Positions 9,892 to 17,322 of a DNA stretch of 34,028 bases are shown here, one piece after another. Position 1 is the first letter of the stretch. Every line of letters starts with the position of its first letter. The position numbers were made by a program, and so were the translations under genes. The notes beneath the pieces were generated by a model. It was not told where the DNA came from and did not search any database. It was given only the letters and a program-made list of their open reading frames with translations. The DNA comes from G963677915 sp963677915 (lineage in GTDB: Bacteria; Bacillota; Clostridia; Lachnospirales; Vallitaleaceae): positions 1-34,028 of the forward strand of contig CAXXGE010000031.1 of NCBI GenBank assembly GCA_963677915.2, read 5' to 3'.

Positions 9892-11329
9892 TTAAGCATT
9901 GTTTGCCATATATTTTATTGGCACCTTTAAAATAAACGTCGTACCGGGCCCCTGTATTGTTTTCACAAATGATATTCCCGCCATGCATTCGTACCGTACT
10001 GTTAACAATCGACAGGCCAAGACCGGTGCCTCCCGTATCTCTGGAACGTGTTTTGTCGACCCTGTAGAAACGCTGGAATATTTTATCCTTGCTGTCCTTC
10101 GGGATGCCCACGCCTGTATCGGAAAACCACATGGTAAACTCCCTGTGGTCCGCATTTAGGCTGACTGTCAGCTTTCCTCCGTCGACATTGTATTTGATAC
10201 CGTTCTCAAGCAGGTTCATGAAAACAAGAGACATCTTGGTCTCATCCACTTCAGCCACCACATTGCGGTAGCTTTTCAGTTCCATCCCGATATCCCTCCG
10301 ATCGGCAAGGGGCTTGAGACGACGCATCACACTTTCAATCAGCTTGTTGATATCCACAGGCTTGATTTCCAGGCTGTCCGCCGCCTTGTCAAGCGTCACC
10401 AGTGTCAAAAGGTCGTTGATTATCTTCGTCTCCCTGTCAATCTCATTGCGAATATCAATCATGAACTCCCTGTACAGATCGACCGGCGCATTTTCCTGAT
10501 GCAGCAGCGTTTCGGCCAATACCTTCATCGACGTCAGCGGTGTCTTCAGCTCATGCGACACGTTGGCAACAAACTGCTGCCTGTTTTCCTCCAATTGGTT
10601 GAGCCTTTCCATCATATGGTTGAAAGCGGTGCCAATTTCTTCTATTTCATAATTCCCTTTAATCACCGGCGTCTCGTCAATATGTCCCGCCTTGACCCTG
10701 TTCAGCGTGTCGATAAACCGCTTGAAGGGTTTTGTGATCTGCTCTGCGAAGAAATAATTGAACAGCATGATGAGCAGCGTCAAAGCGGCAATGGATAGGT
10801 AGGAAACCGTTTTGAACCGCTCGATGGACATTCTTATTTCATCAAAGGAACCCGTCAAAAGGACAACACCGATCACATCGCCGCTGTTCGTGTCTTTCAC
10901 AGGCGTCACGATTTTGATGCTGCTTTCATCTTCAATATACATATCTGAGACCTCGCCGTTCAAAGTGCTGATTACTTCAGATGTGCCGTAGATGAGTTTT
11001 TCTTCAGTATGCTTCGAATCATAGACGACTGTAGCAGAAGAATCAAGAACCACAACGGTACCTTCCAGCATGGATTTGATGTTTTCCATATAGTTGTAGC
11101 TAGGGGAATAAGGAGAGAAATGGTTCATGCCGCCTGTAACCGAAAGGTTGACAGCAATCGTATTGGCCTGCCTGAAAACCTTTTCCTTCGTCTGTTCTGT
11201 GTAGTAGGATTCGATTGACGAGAAAAGGGTGGCAGTAAGAATCATCAGCGGCATGATGCCGATGATGATGAATGCAAGGAACAGTTTGACTTTTACACTG
11301 TTGTATCTGAATCTTCTAGTGCTGATAAT
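9892..11329 (-). CDS. Membrane sensor histidine kinase (WalK/PhoR type)
   Basis: A class I two-component kinase: TM1 near the start, an extracytoplasmic sensor of ~120 residues, TM2 (YLSIAALTLLIMLFNYFF), HAMP (~170-222 counting from the ATG at 11254), then HisKA with phospho-acceptor His in FVANVSHELKTPLTS (residue ~234) and HATPase with MNLLENGIKYN, DTGVGIP and GGTGLGLSIV. There is no cytoplasmic PAS, unlike WalK. One extra G near 9948 diverts the C-terminus; without it the protein ends GPGTTFILKVPIKYMANNA at 9892. No ATG, GTG or TTG opens the frame upstream of 11254, yet the open frame there encodes RFRYNSVKVKLFLAFIIIG, clearly part of TM1. An ATT at 11329 preceded by GGGGGT is a possible start. 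Partner of the adjacent regulator. Confidence 0.9.
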
Positions 11330-12008
11330 AGTAACCGACCCCCCATTTTGTATGGATATACACTGGGTTGCCCGGATTGGGCTCTATCTTTTCTCTCAAT
11401 CGTCTGACATGTACGTCAACCGTCCTGACGTCGCCGGGAAAATCATATCCCCATACAACATTGAGCAGATTCTCTCTGCTGTATACTTTGTTGGGATGCA
11501 TGAGGAACAGCTCCAGCAAATCGAATTCCTTCGCTGTCAGGTTCACTTCTCTGCCTTCAACAAAGACGCGCCTGCTGTCGCTTTCCAGCTTCAGGTTGCC
11601 GGATGTGATGACAACACTGTCTGAGTCCTGATTGTTATTGCCATTGGACGAGCGACGCATGACCGCCTTGATCCTGGCTTTCAGTTCAAGAATGTTGAAG
11701 GGTTTGGTCATATAGTCATCTGCGCCATATTCAAGTCCCATGATTTTGTCCATGTCATCGCCCTTGGCTGTCAGCATGATTATTGGAACTTTCGAGAACT
11801 CGCGAATTTGCTGGCAAACGCCGATACCATCCAGCTTGGGCAGCATAACGTCCAGAATAATCAGGTCGAAGTTATTTTTCTTGGCATTTGCAAGAGCTTC
11901 TTCCCCGTCATATGCCACTTCAATCTCATATCCGTCCTGTTCCAGGCTGAATCTGATGCCTTTCACTATCAGTTTTTCATCATCTACCACTAAAATCCGC
12001 TTACTCAT
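11316..12008 (-). CDS. OmpR/PhoB-family response regulator
   Basis: A 230-residue DNA-binding response regulator. The receiver domain (1-118) has the acidic pair DD9-10, phospho-acceptor D53 in ILDVMLP, T80 and K102 in MTKPFN. The winged-helix effector (~130-230) ends RTVDVHVRRLREKIEPNPG and WGVGYYYQH, typical of the PhoB/WalR group. The ATG at 12008 follows GGGAGATAG by 5 bases and lies 4 bases after the comEA stop, so the two are almost certainly cotranscribed. Its 3' end probably overlaps the start of the kinase gene. The target genes are unknown; WalR-like activity on cell-wall genes is a guess from similarity and from the lipoprotein neighbour. Confidence 0.94.
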   Translation of the reverse strand: MSKRILVVDDEKLIVKGIRFSLEQDGYEIEVAYDGEEALANAKKNNFDLIILDVMLPKLDGIGVCQQIREFSKVPIIMLTAKGDDMDKIMGLEYGADDYMTKPFNILELKARIKAVMRRSSNGNNNQDSDSVVITSGNLKLESDSRRVFVEGREVNLTAKEFDLLELFLMHPNKVYSRENLLNVVWGYDFPGDVRTVDVHVRRLREKIEPNPGNPVYIHTKWGVGYYYQH

Positions 12009-12012
12009 TATG

Positions 12013-12597
12013 CTATCTCCCGCTTGTAATTAAAGGCGCAAGTTTTTCAAACATCGCCTCTTTGATGCCTGCCACTTCCATGATGGATTCAACAGATGGG
12101 AATCCGCCATTGCTGTTTCTGTATGCTATGATATCGTTCGCCCTTGCTTCGCCTATACCGGGCAATGTCATTAATTGCTCTTTTGTTGCCTTGTTGATGT
12201 CCACGAGCTGTGATTTGCTATCACCTAAAGCTGCCATCTCGCTTTCAGTGGGAATATAAAGCTGCTCCCCATCTTTCAGCACTCTGGCCTGATTGACCGA
12301 CGCGCCATCTGCTTCTTCTGTCAATCCGCCAGCTTTATCAATGGCTTTCCACACTCTGTCGCCATCCGTCATTTCGTAAACGCCCGGCACCTTGACCGCA
12401 CCCGCCACATGGACATAGATTGTAGATGCGCCTTCAAGGGACACTTCACTTTCAAGGCCGATGCTCGCAGAAGCTCTTTCATCACTTCCGACAGCTACCT
12501 TTACTTTTCCGTTGCCCTTGATTGCCGATGACAGATAAGCCGCACCTGCCATAACCACGAAAAGGACAACCAAGACTGCTTTCCACTTTTGTTTCAT
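12013..12597 (-). CDS. comEA: ComEA, DNA receptor for competence
   Basis: ComEA is the membrane-anchored double-stranded DNA receptor that passes DNA to ComEC. I choose ATG at 12597 (MKQKWKAVLVVLFVVM) after AAGGGG; it gives 194 residues with a single N-terminal membrane anchor. An SLBB domain follows (IYVHVAGAVKVPGVYEM to GEQLYIPTE), then a helix-hairpin-helix DNA-binding domain at the C-terminus with VDINKATKEQLMTLPGIGE and YRNSNGGFPSVESIMEV. It opens the gene run comEA-regulator-kinase-GerM-comEC-holA; mgsA ends 46 bases upstream and I see no promoter in that gap, so read-through from mgsA is possible. Confidence 0.94.
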   Translation of the reverse strand: MKQKWKAVLVVLFVVMAGAAYLSSAIKGNGKVKVAVGSDERASASIGLESEVSLEGASTIYVHVAGAVKVPGVYEMTDGDRVWKAIDKAGGLTEEADGASVNQARVLKDGEQLYIPTESEMAALGDSKSQLVDINKATKEQLMTLPGIGEARANDIIAYRNSNGGFPSVESIMEVAGIKEAMFEKLAPLITSGR

Positions 12598-12643
12598 ATT
12601 AACCCCTTCATCCGGCAAAAACTCCCCAGCCTTGACGGTGAAA

Positions 12644-13102
12644 TCAGAGTTCTATATGTCTCTTCAATCTCTCCTCGAAGTCAATGACAACCCTTTCGTA
12701 TGGCTCTTCCATCAAAGGGGATGAGAACAGGAAGTCCGCTGTAGCCATGTTCATTGCAATAGGCACATCATAAAGTACGGCAATTCTTAAAAGTGCCTTG
12801 ACATCCGGATCATGAGGCTGTGCTTCAAGCGGGTCCCAGAAGAAAATCATGAAATCGATGTCACTTTCTATGATCCTTGCGCCAATCTGCTGGTCGCCGC
12901 CAAGCGGACCACTCATGAACGTTCGAACCGGCAATCCGGTTTTCTCCGCAATCATCTTGCCTGTCGTGCCTGTTCCATAGAGAAAATGTGTGCTCAACTT
13001 GTCCTTGTTCTTATCCACCCATGCTATCAAATCTTTCTTTCTATTGTCGTGGGCAACAAGAGCTACCTTCTTCTGTTTACCCATTGCAAAACTGTCTGCC
13101 AT
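12644..13102 (-). CDS. mgsA: Methylglyoxal synthase
   Basis: Converts dihydroxyacetone phosphate to methylglyoxal and phosphate, a glycolytic bypass that relieves phosphate limitation. The ATG at 13102 (MADSFAMGKQKKVALVAHDN) has GGAG 8 bases upstream; a longer open frame to 13162 runs across the promoter and is not used. The 152 residues match the family length. Visible residues are H18, the phosphate-binding GTGTTGK (43-49), SGPLGGDQQIG with catalytic D70, and FFWDPLEAQPHDPD with D90, H97 and D100, which line up with E. coli D71, D91, H98 and D101. It is divergent from nadE. Confidence 0.95.
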   Translation of the reverse strand: MADSFAMGKQKKVALVAHDNRKKDLIAWVDKNKDKLSTHFLYGTGTTGKMIAEKTGLPVRTFMSGPLGGDQQIGARIIESDIDFMIFFWDPLEAQPHDPDVKALLRIAVLYDVPIAMNMATADFLFSSPLMEEPYERVVIDFEERLKRHIEL

Positions 13103-13130
13103 GTCATTTCTCCATTCTATGTTTCTTCTT

Positions 13131-13159
13131 ATTTTACATAATATTCCGCTGGCTGACAA
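13131..13159 (-). promoter_or_regulatory. Promoter for mgsA
   Basis: On the minus strand TTGTCA (13159-13154), a 17-base spacer and TAAAAT (13136-13131), ending about 28 bases before the mgsA start. The divergent nadE gene shares this 108-base interval, but I could not find a convincing nadE promoter. Confidence 0.65.
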
Positions 13160-13210
13160 CATCTATGTTTTAATCAGCATTTGTGGTAAACTGAAGCGGA
13201 GGTGAACTAT

Positions 13211-15163
13211 ATGAAAAATCACGGTTTTGTCAGGGCTGCTGCCGCATCACCTAACCTGAGGGTGGCAGACTGCACATACAATCTTGAAGAAATTATACGG
13301 CTTGTCGAAGAAGCCCATGAACAGGAAGCTCAAGTCATCCTGTTCCCTGAATTATCGATTACAGGCTACACCTGTGGTGACCTGTTTTTCCAGCAGGCAC
13401 TGCTTGACGCTGCCTTGGCATCCCTGGAGGAACTTGTTGAACACAGTACGACCCATCCCATGGTGGTTGTCGTTGGATTGCCGCTGATGATCAAGGATGC
13501 CATCTACAATTGCGCGGCTATTGTAGCAAACGGCAAGATCATCGGTATCACACCCAAGACCTTCCTGCCCAACTACGGCGAATTCTATGAACAGCGCTGG
13601 TTTACGTCATCGACCCATCTGTCAATGGATGAAATCGATATTCTGGGAGAGAAAGTCCCTATTGGCACACGCCTTCTTTACCGGCATGAACACGAAAGCC
13701 ATTTCACGTTTGTCATCGAAATCTGCGAAGACCTGTGGGCGCCTATTCCGCCAAGTTCCTTCGGCACCCTAGCCGGAGCCGCTCTAATACTGAACCCATC
13801 TGCCAGCAACGACCTTGTTGGAAAATCCGAGTACCGCAGGAGTCTGGCAGGAAACCAATCGGCCAGAACCATAAGCGGCTATTTGTATGCTTCGGCAGGC
13901 TATGGGGAGTCCACAACAGACGTTGTTTACGGCGGCCATTGCATGGCATTCGAAAACGGAACACTTTTAGGCGAAAATACGCGCTACAGCCTTGAACCGT
14001 CACTGGTCATTTCCGATATTGACATCGGCAGGCTGCAGGCTGACAGGAGGCGTATGACAACCTTCTTTGCTCCCGGTATGTCTTCAATTACGCGAAACTT
14101 CAAGTCTGTACAGTTCGACACACATATTGGTACCCTGTCCGAAATCAAGAGAACGGTCGACCCGCATCCCTTCGTGCCTTCGGAACGACACAAGAGGAAT
14201 ATGCGCTGCGAAGAGATTTTTGCCATCCAGACCCACGGCCTTGCGAAACGCATAGCCCATATCAATTCGGAAAAAGTGGTCATCGGCATATCAGGAGGTC
14301 TTGATTCAACACTTGCCCTTCTCGTCTGTGCCAAGACTTTCGACCTCCTAGGCCGTGACAGGAAGGATATCATCGCCATCACAATGCCCGGCTTCGGCAC
14401 GACAGACAGAACCTACGACAACGCATGCGAACTGACAAAGAACCTTGGCTGCACCTTGGTGGAAATCCCTATCAAGGATGCCTGCAACCAGCATTTCAAG
14501 GATATTGGCCATGATCCGGAAGTTCATGACGTGACTTACGAAAACACACAGGCCAGGGAGCGGACACAGATTCTCATGAACTACAGCAACATGGTGAAAG
14601 GCATCGTCATCGGCACCGGAGACCTATCCGAACTTGCTCTAGGCTGGGCCACTTACAACGGTGACCATATGTCCATGTATGCAGTCAACAGCTCCGTACC
14701 TAAAACGCTGGTTCGATACCTGGTGGAGTGGGTCGCCCACACAAGCGTTTCACTGAAGGTCAACCAGATTCTGGTGGATGTCCTCAGCACGCCCGTCAGT
14801 CCCGAGCTGCTGCCACCGGACGAGCACGGCAAGATAAAACAGAAGACGGAAGAAGTCGTCGGGCCCTACGAACTCCATGATTTTTTCCTATACTACATGG
14901 TACGCTTCGGCTTCACCCCTGGAAAAATCCTCGAGCTGGCCATGCTGGCCTTTGACGGCAAGTACGATCGGGAAGAAATTTTGAAATGGCTTAGAACTTT
15001 CATGTGGCGGTTCTTCTCCCAGCAGTTCAAGCGCTCCTGCATGCCTGACGGGCCCAAGGTCGGTTCCATCAATCTGTCCCCTAGAGGCGACTGGCGTATG
15101 CCTTCCGATGCACAGGCAAAAGTCTGGCTCGCCGAGCTGGAGGAACTGGAGGAACCGTCATGA
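13211..15163 (+). CDS. nadE: Glutamine-dependent NAD+ synthetase
   Basis: Last step of NAD synthesis: amidates nicotinic acid adenine dinucleotide using ammonia from glutamine. The start is ATG at 13211, with GGAGGTGA 7 bases upstream; the in-frame GTG at 13202 overlaps that site. The product is 650 residues. The N-terminal nitrilase-type glutaminase domain has E47 (FPELSITGYTCGD), K116 (TPKTFLPNYGEFYE) and C172 (EICEDLW). The C-terminal ATP-pyrophosphatase domain has the P-loop SGGLDS at 361-366 and GTGDLSELALGWATYNGDHM. Its stop overlaps the start of the ABC ATPase by ATGA, so the three plus-strand genes form one operon. Confidence 0.96.
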   Translation: MKNHGFVRAAAASPNLRVADCTYNLEEIIRLVEEAHEQEAQVILFPELSITGYTCGDLFFQQALLDAALASLEELVEHSTTHPMVVVVGLPLMIKDAIYNCAAIVANGKIIGITPKTFLPNYGEFYEQRWFTSSTHLSMDEIDILGEKVPIGTRLLYRHEHESHFTFVIEICEDLWAPIPPSSFGTLAGAALILNPSASNDLVGKSEYRRSLAGNQSARTISGYLYASAGYGESTTDVVYGGHCMAFENGTLLGENTRYSLEPSLVISDIDIGRLQADRRRMTTFFAPGMSSITRNFKSVQFDTHIGTLSEIKRTVDPHPFVPSERHKRNMRCEEIFAIQTHGLAKRIAHINSEKVVIGISGGLDSTLALLVCAKTFDLLGRDRKDIIAITMPGFGTTDRTYDNACELTKNLGCTLVEIPIKDACNQHFKDIGHDPEVHDVTYENTQARERTQILMNYSNMVKGIVIGTGDLSELALGWATYNGDHMSMYAVNSSVPKTLVRYLVEWVAHTSVSLKVNQILVDVLSTPVSPELLPPDEHGKIKQKTEEVVGPYELHDFFLYYMVRFGFTPGKILELAMLAFDGKYDREEILKWLRTFMWRFFSQQFKRSCMPDGPKVGSINLSPRGDWRMPSDAQAKVWLAELEELEEPS

Positions 15164-15777
15164 TCCGCATTGAAAAGCTGAACAAGGGTTTCGGTCCGAA
15201 AAGGCTTTTCAAGGATTTTTCAATGGAAGTAAAGGAAAAGGAAAAGGTGCTTCTTAGGGCCCCTTCAGGATCCGGGAAGAGCACTTTGGTCAAGCTGCTG
15301 CTGGGTTTCGAAAAACCGGACAGCGGCACCATCTCAGTTCTGGAGAAGCCCCTCAGCAAACATACACTGAAGGAAATCAGGAAAAGCATCGCCTATGTCA
15401 GCCAGGATTCAGACCTGCCTAATGAAAAGCTATCTGACATCCTGGCATCGGCCTTCAGCTACAAAGTCAACAGCCATCTGACGCTGGAAAAGGATAAGTT
15501 GGCCGAATACATGCATTTAGTGCACCTGGAAGAACGCCTGCTGGATGAAAAATTGAATGCCCTGTCAGGCGGTGAAAGACAACGCTTCGCACTTGTGCTG
15601 GCGCTGCTCCTGGACCGGCCTATTCTGATTCTTGACGAGATCACCTCGGGACTGGATGAGGAGCTGAAACGTGTGGTCATCCCCTTCATTCTTGGACTGG
15701 ACAAGACGGTTGTTGTCATCACGCACGATTCGGTCTGGAAAGATTATGGCCAAATACGGGAGGTGCTGCTGGCATGA
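15160..15777 (+). CDS. fetA: FetA-like ABC transporter ATPase
   Basis: A 205-residue ABC ATPase. Walker A is APSGSGKST (34-42), the Q-loop is YVSQDSD, the signature is LSGGERQR (135-142), Walker B is ILILDE (155-160) and the switch histidine is H189 in VITHD. It is short, as expected for the FetA/YbbL group. ATGA overlaps join it to nadE before and to the FetB-type permease after. In E. coli FetAB is reported to export iron and protect against oxidative stress; the substrate here is inferred from the permease family only. Confidence 0.85.
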   Translation: MIRIEKLNKGFGPKRLFKDFSMEVKEKEKVLLRAPSGSGKSTLVKLLLGFEKPDSGTISVLEKPLSKHTLKEIRKSIAYVSQDSDLPNEKLSDILASAFSYKVNSHLTLEKDKLAEYMHLVHLEERLLDEKLNALSGGERQRFALVLALLLDRPILILDEITSGLDEELKRVVIPFILGLDKTVVVITHDSVWKDYGQIREVLLA

Positions 15778-16541
15778 CGACATTGCATCTTTTTTATCTG
15801 ATTCTGGTGATTATACCGATTCTTTACATGAACAAACTTTTCGACCTGCCAATCAGCAAGAGAGTCCTCTACTCGGTGGCCCGGATGGTGCTGCAGCTGT
15901 CGATCCTGGGTATCTTTCTCCAGTTCCTGTTTGACCTGAACCACCCTCTGATCAACCTGGCTTATGTGCTGATTATGATGTTTATCGCTGCTTTCAGTGT
16001 GACGCAATCCACAAGGCTTAGGAAAAGGCAATACCTTATCCACATTTTCGTAGCGGTTGTCGTCCCCAACCTGATCATGCTGTTCTATTTCAATAAGGTG
16101 GCGGCCGACTTGGACAACCTTTTCGAGGCGAGACATTTCATTCCTGTAGCGGGTATGCTGCTGGGCAATACCCTGACCGGAAACATCATCAGCATCAACA
16201 ACTTCTACGACCAGCTGAAGGACAATGAGAAAATCTACTACTATACGCTGGCTATGAGTGCCAGCAGGCGTGAGGCGCTGAAGCCATACTTCAGGCAGGC
16301 GGTGCTGAGTTCCATCAATCCGATGTTAGCGACGATGGAGACCATCGGCCTCGTCTCGCTGCCAGGCATGATGACCGGACAGCTCCTTGGAGGTGCCATA
16401 CCACTGACGGCAATCAAATACCAGATCGCCATTATGGTGGCAATATTTACAAGCCGGTATCTGACGGCGACATTTGCGCTGTGGATGACAAGCAAGACAG
16501 CGTTTGATGATTATGACAGGCTGGTTATTGAGAGACATTGA
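15774..16541 (+). CDS. fetB: FetB/YbbM family permease
   Basis: A 255-residue membrane protein of the FetB (UPF0014) family, partner of the ATPase upstream. About seven hydrophobic segments are visible, including LFYLILVIIPILYMNKL at the start, LAYVLIMMFIAAFSV and FIPVAGMLLGNTLTG. The conserved cytosolic region has YYTLAMSASRREALKPYFRQ, then LATMETIGLVSLPGMMTGQLLGG, the best-conserved family stretch. The start overlaps the ATPase stop (ATGA). The hairpin at 16562-16588 ends the operon. Confidence 0.88.
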   Translation: MTTLHLFYLILVIIPILYMNKLFDLPISKRVLYSVARMVLQLSILGIFLQFLFDLNHPLINLAYVLIMMFIAAFSVTQSTRLRKRQYLIHIFVAVVVPNLIMLFYFNKVAADLDNLFEARHFIPVAGMLLGNTLTGNIISINNFYDQLKDNEKIYYYTLAMSASRREALKPYFRQAVLSSINPMLATMETIGLVSLPGMMTGQLLGGAIPLTAIKYQIAIMVAIFTSRYLTATFALWMTSKTAFDDYDRLVIERH

Positions 16542-16561
16542 ACCAGGTTGTCATTCACATC

Positions 16562-16588
16562 AAAAAACCGGCATTAAGCCGGTTTTTT
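16562..16588. terminator. Bidirectional terminator between fetB and the AraC gene
   Basis: An 11-bp perfect stem, AAAAAACCGGC (16562-16572) with 16578-16588, loop ATTAA. T runs lie on both strands between convergent genes. Confidence 0.9.
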
Positions 16589-16594
16589 TGATGT

Positions 16595-17308
16595 CTAGAA
16601 CATATTTTCTTTTCTGTATTCCAGCGGCGTCAGGCCCACATGCTTCTTGAAAACCTGGGAGAAATAACCGGGATTGCAAAAATCCAGCAGTTCCGAGACA
16701 TCCGAGATCTTCATCTCGCTGAAAACCAGGAAATACTTGGCAATCTCCAGTTTCTGCTGCTGGATGAAATCAACCAGCGACATGTCCGTCACCTCATGGA
16801 ACCTTCTGGAGAGATAGTCCGGGTTCAACGAGAAGAATTCTGCCAGGCCTGATACGCTTAGCTTCTTCGTCGCATTGGCTTGAATATATTTGACGACCTT
16901 TGAAATGGGATACTGGTATTCGCTCACCCGCTCTTCCCGGATCAGTTCGATGAATTCCTCTGCCATCAGGAACTCGAAATCCTGAAGGCTGTCTATGTCG
17001 TTCATCTTGTCGATTCTTTTGATGAAAAGGTCGCTGAGAGCAAATGCGTCCTCATGGGAAACGCCAGCATCGATGGCTGCCCGAGTAAAGAGAACGACCC
17101 AGCAGATCATCGAGTAACGCTTGTTCCTTATTGGATTTTCCGAATAAGTGACCCATTCGAAGGCGCTGAATTCTTCCTGGGTTTTCCTGGCTTCTTCCAT
17201 TAGACCCAGCTTGATTTCATTCAGCAGTTTGACTTCATGGCTGTAAGGCGGGTGAAGATACTCCTTTTTCGCGTTCCGTACCCTTTCCTCCCGAATTTCC
17301 CTTTTCAT
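16595..17308 (-). CDS. AraC-family transcriptional regulator
   Basis: About 237 residues. The C-terminal ~100 residues form the two helix-turn-helix AraC DNA-binding domain: KKLSVSGLAEFFSLNPDYLS, RRFHEVTDMSLVDFIQQQKL, then MKISDVSELLDFCNPGYFSQ and FKKHVGLTPLEYR. The N-terminal half is helical with SENPIRNKRYSMICWVVLFT and AIDAGVSHEDAFALSDLFI, a region common in Firmicute AraC proteins and not a cupin sensor. I choose ATG at 17308, after AAAGGATG; a TTG codon precedes it directly. It follows the SLH gene by about 14 bases and is likely cotranscribed with it. Ligand and targets are unknown. Confidence 0.9.
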   Translation of the reverse strand: MKREIREERVRNAKKEYLHPPYSHEVKLLNEIKLGLMEEARKTQEEFSAFEWVTYSENPIRNKRYSMICWVVLFTRAAIDAGVSHEDAFALSDLFIKRIDKMNDIDSLQDFEFLMAEEFIELIREERVSEYQYPISKVVKYIQANATKKLSVSGLAEFFSLNPDYLSRRFHEVTDMSLVDFIQQQKLEIAKYFLVFSEMKISDVSELLDFCNPGYFSQVFKKHVGLTPLEYRKENMF

Positions 17309-17322
17309 CAAGCATCATCCTT

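Noticed and set aside
1..9950. A cluster of true pseudogenes
   Set aside because: Essential genes are hit, shifts are single-base and often in homopolymers, and net indels restore exact family lengths (lepA, holA, HPP, HAD).
13103..13162. A longer mgsA starting at 13162
   Set aside because: The extra 20 residues are not conserved and cover the TTGTCA-17-TAAAAT promoter.
13202..13210. GTG at 13202 as the nadE start
   Set aside because: It overlaps the GGAGGTGA ribosome site that serves ATG 13211.
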